A DNA stretch of 64,000 nucleotides, from contig NZ_QOLA01000027.1 in NCBI RefSeq assembly GCF_003324565.1, forward strand, positions 33,891 to 97,890. The letters run 5' to 3'. Origin of the DNA: Streptomyces sp. SDr-06. Lineage in GTDB: Bacteria; Actinomycetota; Actinomycetes; Streptomycetales; Streptomycetaceae. The translations under genes and the position numbers were made by a program. The stretch's first letter is position 1. Every line of letters starts with the position of its first letter. The notes under the pieces were generated by a model. The model searched no databases and had not been told where the DNA came from. It saw only the letters and a list, made by a program, of their open reading frames with translations. This document shows positions 8,410-16,037 of this stretch, piece after piece.

Positions 8410-8826
8410 ATGGGCAGGAAGCCCTTCGGCCGCGCCGCGGCGGCACTGGCCCTGGCCGGTGCCGTCCTGCTCACCCTGGCCGGGCCCGCCAGCGCCAGCC
8501 CCGGCGCACCGACCCTCGGCGACGGCTACGCCAACAACACCCACGCCGTGTGGTGCGTCCAGCACAACCTCAACCACTTCCTGAATGTCACCACTCAGGC
8601 CGACCACCCCGCGCCGGTGGCGGAGGACGGGATCTGGGGCCCGCAGACCAAGTCCGCCGTCCAGTGGCTGCAGTCCCACACCTTCCTCGGCGGCCGGTCG
8701 CTCCTCGCCGACGGCTTCGTCGGCCCGCTCACCGGCAACGCGATCATCAGCGACGGCGACCCGTACTACGTCGGCAGCTACGACGCCTACTGCTGGCAGT
8801 ACATCCCCACCACCTACGGCCCCTGA
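8410..8826 (+). CDS. Secreted peptidoglycan-binding-like protein, paralogue A
   Basis: 138 residues: signal peptide (about 1-29, ending ASA), then DGYANNTHAVWCVQHNLNHF, EDGIWGPQTKSAVQWLQ, DGFVGPLTGNAI and a C-terminal YDAYCWQYIP. The DGIWGPxT-(x)n-VQWLQ pattern is that of PG_binding_1 domains. Two cysteines (in WCVQH and YCWQ) could form a disulfide outside the cell. ATG 8410 has GAGGAGAAACAC directly upstream. It shares the DGYANN-AVWCVQH block with the next gene, indicating recent duplication. No enzymatic residues are visible; a cell-wall-binding role is inferred. Confidence 0.88.
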   Translation: MGRKPFGRAAAALALAGAVLLTLAGPASASPGAPTLGDGYANNTHAVWCVQHNLNHFLNVTTQADHPAPVAEDGIWGPQTKSAVQWLQSHTFLGGRSLLADGFVGPLTGNAIISDGDPYYVGSYDAYCWQYIPTTYGP

Positions 8827-8851
8827 TCACCAGTACCGCGAGGAGCAACAC

Positions 8852-9244
8852 ATGACCGCGAAGTCCTTCCGCCGCGCCGTGCTGGCAGGGGCCCTGGCCG
8901 GAACCGCGCTGCTGGGTCTGGCCGGCTCCGCCAGCGCGTCCGACACCGCCGGCTACATCGGCGACGGCTACGCCAACAACAGCCGGGCGGTCTGGTGCGT
9001 TCAGCACCTGATCAACGACGTCGCCCGGAACAACAACCGGGCGACCATCGACGAGGACAGCATCTGGGGCCCGCGGACCAAGGACCAGGTCCTGTGGTTC
9101 CAGGCCTTCGTCCACGTGCAGCCGGACGGCATAGTCGGCCCCTTCACCGGCGACAACATCCTCTACCGCGGTGATCAGACGTACGGAGGGAAGTCCGGCT
9201 CCTGCTTCGCCTACGTGCCCAGCGACGCGGGGCTGTTCGAGTAA
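8852..9244 (+). CDS. Secreted peptidoglycan-binding-like protein, paralogue B
   Basis: 130 residues with a signal peptide (about 1-30, ASAS cleavage region) and the same architecture as the preceding gene: DGYANNSRAVWCVQHLIND, EDSIWGPRTKDQVLWFQ, PDGIVGPFTGDNIL, and a cysteine near the C-terminus (GSCFAYVP). It begins 25 bp after paralogue A stops, with a nearly identical leader (GAGGAGCAACAC before ATG 8852). The larger reading frame starting at 8585 is antiparalogue noise; ATG 8852 is fixed by the Shine-Dalgarno and signal peptide. Probably co-transcribed with its neighbours. Confidence 0.9.
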   Translation: MTAKSFRRAVLAGALAGTALLGLAGSASASDTAGYIGDGYANNSRAVWCVQHLINDVARNNNRATIDEDSIWGPRTKDQVLWFQAFVHVQPDGIVGPFTGDNILYRGDQTYGGKSGSCFAYVPSDAGLFE

Positions 9245-9333
9245 CGCCCGCCCGTCGAGCACACACCGGGCGACAGGGAGCGGGGCATCCGCGTTCCCCT
9301 GACGCATCACCACGGATCCGGAGAACCCCCGCT

Positions 9334-10410
9334 GTGAAGACCATCCTTCCCGCCCGGCGCCACTGGTCGCTGGGCCTGGCCCTGGCGGCCGCACTGACCG
9401 GCTTCGGGGCCTGCACCGCCTCCGCCGCGACCGCGCCGGCCCCGATCCCGATCACCTCCCCGGCCTGCCCGGCCGACCTCCAGCAGGGCGAGGCCGACGG
9501 CTGCGTCGCCCAGCTCCAGGCGGAGCTCAACCTGACCGGCGCCCACCTCACCGTGGACGGCCAGTTCGGGCCCGCCACCGACAGCGCCGTGCGCACCTTC
9601 CAGGGCGCGCACAGCCTCACCGAGGACGGCATCGTCGGCCCGGCCACCAAGTCGGCGCTCGATGCCGCGGCGGCCGGCGCCTCGGGCACCGTGGACCTGC
9701 GCACCCAGTGCGGGGTCCTCCAGACCGGGGCGAGCGGGCAGTGCGTCTCGACCCTGCAGACGATGCTGAACACCTTCAACGCCGGCCGCCTCGTCGTGGA
9801 CGGCCAGTTCGGGCCCGCCACCGACACCGCCGTACGCAACTTCCAGGCCGCACAGGGCCTGGCCATCGACGGGGTCGTCGGCTCCGGCGTCAAGAACGCC
9901 CTCTACACCGGCACCCCCGCCCCGCTGCCCAGCGGCCCGATCCACTCCACCAGGGTCCTGAACGCGGCCAAGTCGTACCTGGGCGTTCCGTACGTGTGGG
10001 GCGGCGGACACTCGCTGCGCGGCGAGGGCCCCGGCCCGTCGCTGGGCACCTGCGACGGGTACACCGGCTCGATCCAGCCCTGCCCGGCCAACACCACGGT
10101 GGGCATGGACTGTTCGGGCCTGGTCCGGGCGGCCTTCTGGTTCGGCGCCGGCATCGACCTCGCCAACGGCGGGGACACCACCGAGCAGACCCTGGACAAG
10201 CACCTCACCCCGATCACCGAGGCCCAGCGGCAGCCGGGCGACGTCGAGTACTTCGGCTCCGGCGCCCACAACACCGTGCACGCCGTGCTCTACGCCGGCA
10301 CCGACTCCGCCACCGGCGCGGACATGATGTACGAGGCCAAGGAGACGGGCACCAACGTGCACTACGTCCCCCTGCGCACCGGCGGCTACTGGTACCACGT
10401 CACGGCCTGA
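9334..10410 (+). CDS. Secreted NlpC/P60 peptidase with two PG-binding domains
   Basis: 358 residues: signal peptide (about 1-32), two PG_binding_1 domains (about 47-112 and 126-192, both with VDGQFGPATD), a short linker and a C-terminal NlpC/P60 domain (about 205-358). The catalytic cysteine is C260 in GMDCSGLVR and the likely catalytic histidine is H316 in VHAVLYAG. The domain carries an insertion (about 223-256) containing two further cysteines before the active site. It should cleave stem-peptide bonds in peptidoglycan outside the cell. GTG 9334 follows GGAG at 9320-9323. It is the only enzyme among the surrounding binding-domain proteins and may be their functional centre. Confidence 0.92.
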   Translation: MKTILPARRHWSLGLALAAALTGFGACTASAATAPAPIPITSPACPADLQQGEADGCVAQLQAELNLTGAHLTVDGQFGPATDSAVRTFQGAHSLTEDGIVGPATKSALDAAAAGASGTVDLRTQCGVLQTGASGQCVSTLQTMLNTFNAGRLVVDGQFGPATDTAVRNFQAAQGLAIDGVVGSGVKNALYTGTPAPLPSGPIHSTRVLNAAKSYLGVPYVWGGGHSLRGEGPGPSLGTCDGYTGSIQPCPANTTVGMDCSGLVRAAFWFGAGIDLANGGDTTEQTLDKHLTPITEAQRQPGDVEYFGSGAHNTVHAVLYAGTDSATGADMMYEAKETGTNVHYVPLRTGGYWYHVTA

Positions 10411-10553
10411 CCGCCCGGCCACGTGCGGGGGACGGCAGCCGCCACCCGCACGCACCCGAAACCACCCACTCCGGGCTGTTCGCCCAGCCATGTCGGCGGG
10501 GACCTCATCGTCCGCCCCGGACCATCGACCTGACCCTTGTGAAGGAAACACCC

Positions 10554-10925
10554 ATGCGTACCAAGCTCGCTGCCGTCGCCGCGGGAGCCGTCCTGCTCAC
10601 CGGCTTCGGAATCGGCACCGCCACCACCGCGTCCGCCAGCACCCCCGCCGTGTGCTCCTCCTACGGCTACAACAGCGACAACGAGGCGGAGGTGAGCTCC
10701 GGAGACAGCGGCCCGGAGATCAAGGCGCTGCAGTGCGAGCTCAACTACAGCGTGCGCGGCGCCGGTCTCCAGGTGGACGGGGTCTTCGGCAAGAACACCC
10801 TCGCCGTCGTGAAGAAGTTCCAGGGGTGCGCCGGTCTCAGGCCCGACGGCATCGTCGGCCCGCTGACCTGGGCCAAGCTGGACTACCAGAGCGACATCGA
10901 CACCCAGGCGAACTACCTCTGCTGA
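10554..10925 (+). CDS. Secreted peptidoglycan-binding-like protein, paralogue C
   Basis: 123 residues: signal peptide (about 1-29, SAS cleavage) and one PG-binding-like domain: EIKALQCELNYSV, VDGVFGKNTLAVVKKFQGC, PDGIVGPLTWAKLDYQS, ending ANYLC. Four cysteines are positioned for two disulfides. ATG 10554 follows GAAGGAA (10541-10547). It is a close duplicate of the next gene: both share the block from KALQCEL to GPLTWAKLDYQS. The leading long frame from 9708 is out of register with the upstream NlpC gene and is not used. Confidence 0.9.
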   Translation: MRTKLAAVAAGAVLLTGFGIGTATTASASTPAVCSSYGYNSDNEAEVSSGDSGPEIKALQCELNYSVRGAGLQVDGVFGKNTLAVVKKFQGCAGLRPDGIVGPLTWAKLDYQSDIDTQANYLC

Positions 10926-10972
10926 TCCGGCCCGACCCAGACCTCCCAGGCACCCGTACCGAAGGAAGAACC

Positions 10973-11338
10973 ATGCGCAACAAGTTTGCGGCCGTTGCGG
11001 TCGCCACCCTTCTGGCCACCGGCCTCGGTGTGACCACCGCCGGCAGCGCCTCGGCCGCGACGTCCCGGAGCCAGCTCTGCGGCGGTTACAGCACCAGCGA
11101 GCCGATGCTCTCCCAGGACGACAGCGGTGACGCGGTCAAAGCCCTGCAGTGCGAGCTCTACAACTCCCTCACCTACATGGGCCCGGACGTCGACGGGTAC
11201 TTCGGCCCCAAGACCCTCGCCGCGGTGCAGAAGTTCCAGACCTGCACAGGTCTCAAGCCCGATGGCATCGTCGGCCCGCTGACCTGGGCCAAGCTCGACT
11301 ACCAGAGCAGCCGGAGCACCACCCCGGTCTGGTGCTAA
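10973..11338 (+). CDS. Secreted peptidoglycan-binding-like protein, paralogue D
   Basis: 121 residues: signal peptide (about 1-30, ASAA), then AVKALQCELYNSL, VDGYFGPKTLAAVQKFQTC, PDGIVGPLTWAKLDYQS and a C-terminal VWC. The cysteines match those of paralogue C. ATG 10973 has GAAGGAAGAACC upstream. It starts 47 bp after paralogue C and is the last member of the array; a decayed IS630-type sequence follows. No catalytic residues are present. Confidence 0.9.
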   Translation: MRNKFAAVAVATLLATGLGVTTAGSASAATSRSQLCGGYSTSEPMLSQDDSGDAVKALQCELYNSLTYMGPDVDGYFGPKTLAAVQKFQTCTGLKPDGIVGPLTWAKLDYQSSRSTTPVWC

Positions 11339-11372
11339 CGTCTCGCGCCAGTCGTGGATCGTCAGTTGTCGT

Positions 11373-11640
11373 GTGACTTCTGCTGCTGGTGCGTCAGTTC
11401 CTCGTCGGGGTACGAGGCTTGAGACGTTGCTCCTGACCGAGGACGAGCGTGTGGCACTCGAACGGTGGACCCGCCGGGCAACGTCGGCGCAGTCGCATGC
11501 CCCGCGGGCGCGGATCGTGCCGGCGTGTGCGGGTCCACGGGTGCCGCCGATGTGATCCTGCGCTGGGCGCTCGCCTGGTACAGGCAGCGCGGCATCAGCG
11601 AAGCGCCTGCCGCCCTGCGGGAGCTCCCGCCGCTCCAGAG
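11373..11640 (+). pseudogene. IS630-type transposase N-terminal remnant
   Basis: The frame from 11373 reads LETLLLTEDERVALERWTRR, then a shifted Ala/Arg-rich helix (HAPRARIVPACA). This is the start of the helix-turn-helix of IS630-family transposases (LTxxERxxLERWxRR). Further on, only ILRWALAWYRQRG hints at coding character in another frame. The DDE core is absent. Confidence 0.55.
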
Positions 11641-11809
11641 CCAGACCTGATCACGGGCTCGCCGAACGCAGCGCGGCCTCGTGGCTCCCTGCGGGCCCGT
11701 TCTGACCGCACCCCTTCTGCATCGTCACACGCTGACTGACGCTCTCGCGGGGACCGGAAATGGCCCCTCTGGCGCACCGGCTGGCTACGGGTGACGCTAC
11801 GGTACGCGC

Positions 11810-11950
11810 ATGCATTTCATCGGTGCGGGTTTCCGCGCGCTCATGATGGCACTCATCAACGGCGATCCGTTGTGGCCTGCGGTGACGCTCTTCTTGATGT
11901 CCATCCTGATCGCGATCGTCGTCGCCGCGGTTCGCGCCTCCCGTAGTTAG
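11810..11950 (+). CDS. Small single-span membrane protein
   Basis: A 46-residue ORF from ATG 11810 to TAG 11948-11950. It has a short amphipathic start (MHFIGAGFRALMMAL), an NGDP turn, then a hydrophobic segment of about 20 residues (VTLFLMSILIAIVVAAV) and a basic tail (RASRS). The hydrophobic helix with a positively charged end is typical of small actinobacterial membrane proteins. No clear Shine-Dalgarno is seen. Function unknown. Confidence 0.4.
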   Translation: MHFIGAGFRALMMALINGDPLWPAVTLFLMSILIAIVVAAVRASRS

Positions 11951-11982
11951 TACGGCAGATCGCTGAGTGGCTTCCCTGTCCC

Positions 11983-12189
11983 TCAGACGTTGCGGCGGGC
12001 GCACTCGTGTTCCTGGGAGAGGCGACGCAGGGCGGGCATGGCGGGCTCCATCGGGACAGCGAACGGCAGGGCCCGCACCCGCCACCGGCAGTGGCCCCAG
12101 TAGGGGTGTACTTGGAATGCCCGGGGCGAGAGAAGCACTCGCCCAACACGGTGCGGCCATGGGCAGAGGCTCGCGTCCTGGTGGGCCAT
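11983..12189 (-). CDS. Small Cys/Arg-rich hypothetical protein
   Basis: A possible 68-residue protein from ATG 12189: MAHQDASLCPWPHRVGRVLL, then PYWGHCRWRVRALPF and RRLSQEHECARRNV. Three cysteines and several His/Arg residues suggest a small metal- or nucleic-acid-binding protein, but no family is recognised. The gene faces the small membrane ORF. It could be chance high-GC reading frame. Confidence 0.33.
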   Translation of the reverse strand: MAHQDASLCPWPHRVGRVLLSPRAFQVHPYWGHCRWRVRALPFAVPMEPAMPALRRLSQEHECARRNV

Positions 12190-12257
12190 GGTGCGGACCC
12201 GGTACGGGCTCGTGCTGTGCCTTCGTCCGGGCCCGCACCGGGAGCTGTGGTCCGGGG

Positions 12258-12647
12258 CTAGCCGGCGAGCTGGGCTTGGAAGGCGGCGTGGTTGAAGTAC
12301 GCCTTGGCGTCCTGGATGAGGCCGTCCTCGCCCAGTTCGTAGATGTTGATGCCGGACCAGTTGACCGGCTTGCCGTCCAGGGCGACGGCGGCGCCGCGCC
12401 AGGAGACGGCGACCCGGTTGCCGACCGTGTGCGCCTCCAGGGGGGTCAGGCCGAGGAAGGGCTGGAAGTTGGGCAGCACGGAAGCGATGAAATCGCGGAT
12501 GGCGGTGCGGCCGGTGATGGGCGGTGTGCCGACCGGGTCGTGGAAGACACCGTCGGCGGCAAAAGCCTCGGCCCAGGCGTCGGCATCGCCTGCCTGGGAG
12601 GCGCGGAAGAACTGGAGGACCGCGAGCGGCATGGCCGGGAACGACAT
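12258..12647 (-). CDS. NTF2/SnoaL-like protein
   Basis: 129 residues matching the SnoaL-like cone fold: a helical start (LQFFRASQAGDADAWAEAF), FAADGVFHDPVGTPPITG with the typical PxxG turn, and strands including VAVSWRGAAV and NWSGINIYEL. Members are small isomerases, hydrolases or ligand-binding proteins. ATG 12647 follows GAAGGAACT. It lies 80 bp downstream of the MFS exporter on the same strand and may be co-transcribed and under the TetR regulator. Substrate unknown. Confidence 0.85.
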   Translation of the reverse strand: MSFPAMPLAVLQFFRASQAGDADAWAEAFAADGVFHDPVGTPPITGRTAIRDFIASVLPNFQPFLGLTPLEAHTVGNRVAVSWRGAAVALDGKPVNWSGINIYELGEDGLIQDAKAYFNHAAFQAQLAG

Positions 12648-12727
12648 GAGAGTTCCTTCGAATCGGAGGGTGGAGGGCACAGGGTCCGCGGCGGCCGGAG
12701 GCGCCCGCGCGGTGGGCCGGCCGCCGC

Positions 12728-13966
12728 TCACCTCGCGAGCGTCTCGGGCATGGCTGCGTCGCCGATCGACTGCCGACGCCCGGCGAAGTAGAGGGCGAGC
12801 GCGAGGAGAGCGAGTACTCCCATGAGTGCGCACACGCCCAGCCAGCCCAGCTGGGCATAGGCGCGGATTCCGAGCCAGGACCCGGCGCTGCCGCCGAGGA
12901 ACGAGCAGGTCATGTACGCGGTGTTCAGCCGACTGCGAGCCTCGGGGCGCAACGAGAAGATGCGGGCCTGGTTCGCGACCTGGCTGCACTGCACCGCGAT
13001 GTCGAGCAACAACAGCCCGGCCGCCAGCGCCGCCAGTCCGGTCCAGGAACCGGTCGTACCCGCGGCCAGGACGGCCGCTGCGGCGAGGGTGGCAAGGATG
13101 CACCACAGGTTCACGCGGTCCGCGCCGTGCCGGTCCACCCACCGTCCGGCGGCCGGGGCGCAGAACATGCTGGCCGCGCCGATCAGGGCCAGTACGCCCA
13201 CCACCTGCGTGTCCAGACCGTAGCGGGGGCCGGTGACCAGCAGCGCCAGCGCGGTCCATGCGGCACTGAAACCGCCGAAGAGGGTGGCCTGGAAGAGGGC
13301 GGAGCGCCGCAGGTCCGGCTCGGTGCGCAGCATCCGTACGCTGGCCGCGAGCAGGGCGGTGTAGCGGTCCCGCGTGGGCGGGGCGACACGGGGCAGGGCG
13401 GTGTGGAGCACGATCGCCAGCAGCACGGTGAGCGTGGCCGCGACCAGATACGGCGCGCGCCAGCCCAGTTGTTTGCCGAGGGTGCCGCCGAAGGTGCGGG
13501 CCAGCAGGATCCCGCCGATCAGCCCGCCCTGCAGGGTCCCGATGACGGCGCCGCGCCGGTCGGCCGCGACCAGCCCCGCGGCCATGGGCAGCAGCAGTTG
13601 GGGCACCACGGTCGCCATCCCGACCACGGTGCCGGCCGCGAGAAGTGCGCCGCTGGCCGGGGCGAGAGCAGCGGCCATGAGAGCCAGGGCGGTCACGGTG
13701 AGCAGCACGGTGATCAGGGGCCGGCGCGGGAGCCGGTCGCCGAGCGGGACCAGGAGGAAGATCCCGCCCGCGTATCCGAGCTGCGTCACGGTCGCCACGG
13801 ACGCGGCCGCATTGGCCGTAATGCCGAAGCTGTCGGCGATGAGCGGCGCCAGAGCCTGCGGAAAGTAGACGTTCGCCACGCTGACCCCGCAGGCCAGGGC
13901 CATGACCAACGGCATCCGACGGGGCAGGGCCGGTGCCGGAGGCAGCGGCGGATCAGGGCAGGGCAT
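12728..13966 (-). CDS. MFS transporter, probable drug/metabolite exporter
   Basis: 412 residues with about 12 membrane helices. It has the short N-terminal basic segment, VANVYFPQALAPLIADSFGI after helix 1, and the inter-helix 2-3 motif A variant GDRLPRRPLITVLL, typical of the DHA1 (AraJ/YnfM-like) exporter branch. It should export a small molecule by proton antiport. ATG 13966 lies opposite the TetR gene, with paired operator-like palindromes between them. The NTF2-like gene follows. This divergent arrangement is classic for a TetR-repressed efflux pump. Confidence 0.92.
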   Translation of the reverse strand: MPCPDPPLPPAPALPRRMPLVMALACGVSVANVYFPQALAPLIADSFGITANAAASVATVTQLGYAGGIFLLVPLGDRLPRRPLITVLLTVTALALMAAALAPASGALLAAGTVVGMATVVPQLLLPMAAGLVAADRRGAVIGTLQGGLIGGILLARTFGGTLGKQLGWRAPYLVAATLTVLLAIVLHTALPRVAPPTRDRYTALLAASVRMLRTEPDLRRSALFQATLFGGFSAAWTALALLVTGPRYGLDTQVVGVLALIGAASMFCAPAAGRWVDRHGADRVNLWCILATLAAAAVLAAGTTGSWTGLAALAAGLLLLDIAVQCSQVANQARIFSLRPEARSRLNTAYMTCSFLGGSAGSWLGIRAYAQLGWLGVCALMGVLALLALALYFAGRRQSIGDAAMPETLAR

Positions 13967-13982
13967 CGCAACTCCAAACGAA

Positions 13983-14055
13983 CGAACTAGATGGTTCGGA
14001 AGATGTCGAGAGAGTCGCAGACGGCACCGCGATCGGTCAAACGAACTGGTTCGTT
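13983..14055. promoter_or_regulatory. Two TetR operator-like palindromes in divergent promoter
   Basis: AACGAAC-TG-GTTCGTT (14040-14055) is a perfect 16-bp palindrome ending 11 bp before the TetR start. A second pair of half-sites, CGAAC and GTTCG, at 13983-13987 and 13994-13998 lies next to the MFS start. Both share GAAC/GTTC halves. They are the probable binding sites of the TetR protein for both genes. Confidence 0.7.
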
Positions 14056-14066
14056 ACCATCAGGGA

Positions 14067-14642
14067 ATGGCGTACGACTCGAAGGCAACCAAAGAGCGGA
14101 TCCTGGCGGCAGCGGCCGCGGAATTCGCCCAGCACGGCGTCGCCGGCGCCCGCGTGGACCGCATCGCCACCCAGGCCAAGGCCAACAAACGGGCCATCTA
14201 CGATTACTTCGGCGACAAGAACAAGCTCTTCGCCGCCGTCCTGGAACACCTCATGGCCGACCTCGCCCGGGCCGTCCCACCTGGCGACGAGGACCTCCCC
14301 GCCTACGCCGAGCGGCTCTTCGACTACCACCGAACCCACCCCGAAGCCCTACGCCTGCTCATGTGGGAGGCACTCGAACTCGGCGACCAACCCGTCCCCG
14401 GCGAAGAGACCCGCACCCAGCACTACGAGGACAAAATCCGCGCCACCCAGACCGACGCCTCGGACGGCGCGGCCCGCAACCGGCTGTTCCTCACCCTCGG
14501 CCTGGTCGGCTGGAGCCTGGCCATGCCCCAGCTGCGCCGCATGATCCTCGGACCCGACCACACCCTCGAACAACTCCGGCCCGCCATCGCCGAAGCAGTC
14601 CGCGCCCTCCCCGGACACAGCGAAACCCCTCCGCAGAACTGA
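14067..14642 (+). CDS. TetR-family transcriptional regulator
   Basis: 191 residues. The N-terminal helix-turn-helix (about 8-55) includes KERILAAAAAEFAQHGVAGA, RVDRIATQAKANKRAIYDYF. The C-terminal domain resembles the TetR_C_17/33 type with a Trp-Glu-Ala-Leu-Glu helix. ATG 14067 is chosen because the palindrome at 14040-14055 blocks upstream extension and the protein starts correctly for the family. It faces the MFS exporter across a 100-bp shared promoter with two palindromes. Expected to repress itself and the exporter until a ligand binds. Confidence 0.93.
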   Translation: MAYDSKATKERILAAAAAEFAQHGVAGARVDRIATQAKANKRAIYDYFGDKNKLFAAVLEHLMADLARAVPPGDEDLPAYAERLFDYHRTHPEALRLLMWEALELGDQPVPGEETRTQHYEDKIRATQTDASDGAARNRLFLTLGLVGWSLAMPQLRRMILGPDHTLEQLRPAIAEAVRALPGHSETPPQN

Positions 14643-14745
14643 CGCCTCGCGACCAGGGTTGCCACCACGCCTCGCACGCACCGGCGAGAGGTGCCCCGCG
14701 AGTCCCGCCAACCCCCGAACCGCCCCTCAATCCACAGGGACGACT

Positions 14746-14907
14746 GTGTCCGCGGCGGCCCAGGCCGCTTTCGAGTCGGCCGACGGCCCGCAATTCCCGG
14801 TCGCCGACCCGGACGACCTCGCGGAGCTCTACTGGGACATGTACACCAAGCGCGACCGCGTCGAGCAGTTCTCCCCCGAGTCGCTGACTCCGCGGCCCTC
14901 CGCCTAG
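14746..14907 (+). pseudogene. C-terminal fragment of an SDR-type protein
   Basis: GTG 14746 opens a 53-residue frame containing PVADPDDLAELYWDMYTKRD and RVEQFSP. This Asp-Asp-Leu-Ala-x-x-Tyr-Trp-Asp-Met-Tyr block is characteristic of the extreme C-terminus of some SDR oxidoreductases. The Rossmann core is absent, so it is a truncated relic, though a weak AGGGAC precedes the GTG. Nothing else is recognisable between 14908 and 15114. Confidence 0.5.
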
Positions 14908-15114
14908 TACCCGCGACCCTGCACAGGGCGCCCCCGGCCGAGGTCCTGCCAGGGTGGTATGTATCCGACGCTGATTCCGCAGCCCCAGAACAGCGATCGG
15001 ACCAGGCGACCCATGCGACTTGGCCGCCTGGCCCAGTCTCTTTCGCTGAAGCGTGACGGCCCCCTCGGCCTCTGGGCTGCCCGGGTGCGCTACCTGGCCC
15101 GGCCCCGGCTCGTG

Positions 15115-15933
15115 TTATCCGCCGGCCCGGTAGCGGCCCGGGGTCGTGCCGACGAGGTCGGTGAACGCCGCGATGAATCCGCTGGGGTTGGCCCAGCCGC
15201 AGGCGTGGGCGGTGTGCGTGGTGTCGTGGCCCTCGGCCAGGAGCACCAGTGCGTGGTGCACACGCAACTGGGTGCGCCACTCGTAGAACGTCATGCCGAG
15301 CTCGTCGCGCAACAGTCGGCTCAGGGTGCGGGCACTGGCCCCGACCCGCCGACCGAGCCCGGCCAGCGTGGTGGCGTCGGCCGGCGTCCGGGACAGGATC
15401 TGCTCGATCGACCGCAGCCGGTCGTCGCGCGGGTGCGGCAGGTGCAGGGGCTGTTCGTCGGCCTCGCGCAGCTCCTCGACCAGCACCCGCAACAGACGCT
15501 CACGCGCGGTGCGGCTGTAAGCGGGCACCGCCCCGCTCCCGCCGCCTGGGCCGTCATGGCCGTTGCGGCGCGGGTCGGTCAGGGCGAGCAGGACCTCCCG
15601 CGCCAGGCCGGAAACGCGGAACACCGCCGGACGCCCTGGCACCAGCCGGGCGAGGGACGGCGGCAGGAAGACGATCCGCATGTCCGTGTCCCCGTGGGCC
15701 CGGTGACGGTGCGTGAACCCGGCCGGCGTCCACGCGACCCGGTTGGCCGGAACGATCGACGTCCCGCTCTCGGTGTGCAGGACCAGGACGCCCCTGGCCG
15801 CGTACACCAGGTGCCCGCGCGCGTGCGTCTGCGCCTCGCTGCTGTCGCCCGAGGGCCACAGGTGGCGCCCGCCGGAGGGCCACGTCAGCGACGTGGGACC
15901 GGCGTCTGGGCGGGCTTGGCGGTGAACGGGCAT
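15115..15933 (-). CDS. AraC-family transcriptional regulator
   Basis: About 272 residues. The N-terminal cupin-like sensor domain includes HARGHLVYAARGVLVLHTES and IVPANRVAWTPAGFTHRH. Two C-terminal AraC helix-turn-helix motifs (about 175-272) include LGRRVGASARTLSRLLRDEL and CGWANPSGFIAAFTDLVG, ending PGRYR. ATG 15933 gives the usual family length; an ATG at 15990 would add 19 residues and neither has a clear ribosome binding site. It is divergent from the alpha/beta hydrolase and is the likely regulator of that gene. Confidence 0.9.
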   Translation of the reverse strand: MPVHRQARPDAGPTSLTWPSGGRHLWPSGDSSEAQTHARGHLVYAARGVLVLHTESGTSIVPANRVAWTPAGFTHRHRAHGDTDMRIVFLPPSLARLVPGRPAVFRVSGLAREVLLALTDPRRNGHDGPGGGSGAVPAYSRTARERLLRVLVEELREADEQPLHLPHPRDDRLRSIEQILSRTPADATTLAGLGRRVGASARTLSRLLRDELGMTFYEWRTQLRVHHALVLLAEGHDTTHTAHACGWANPSGFIAAFTDLVGTTPGRYRAGG

Positions 15934-16037
15934 CGGTTGGCATCGTATCGGTAGCACGCCATGACGCACGCCGATGAGACTTTCCGTCATGAGCGGTGGC
16001 CCCCGGTGCCACGGCCGAGCACATGAGGGGAAGCACC

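Noticed and set aside
9307..10551. 414-residue minus-strand ORF across the NlpC/P60 gene
   Set aside because: Shadow of a high-GC gene: Val/Gly/Arg-rich text, no Shine-Dalgarno, and the plus strand carries an intact signal peptide and catalytic domain.
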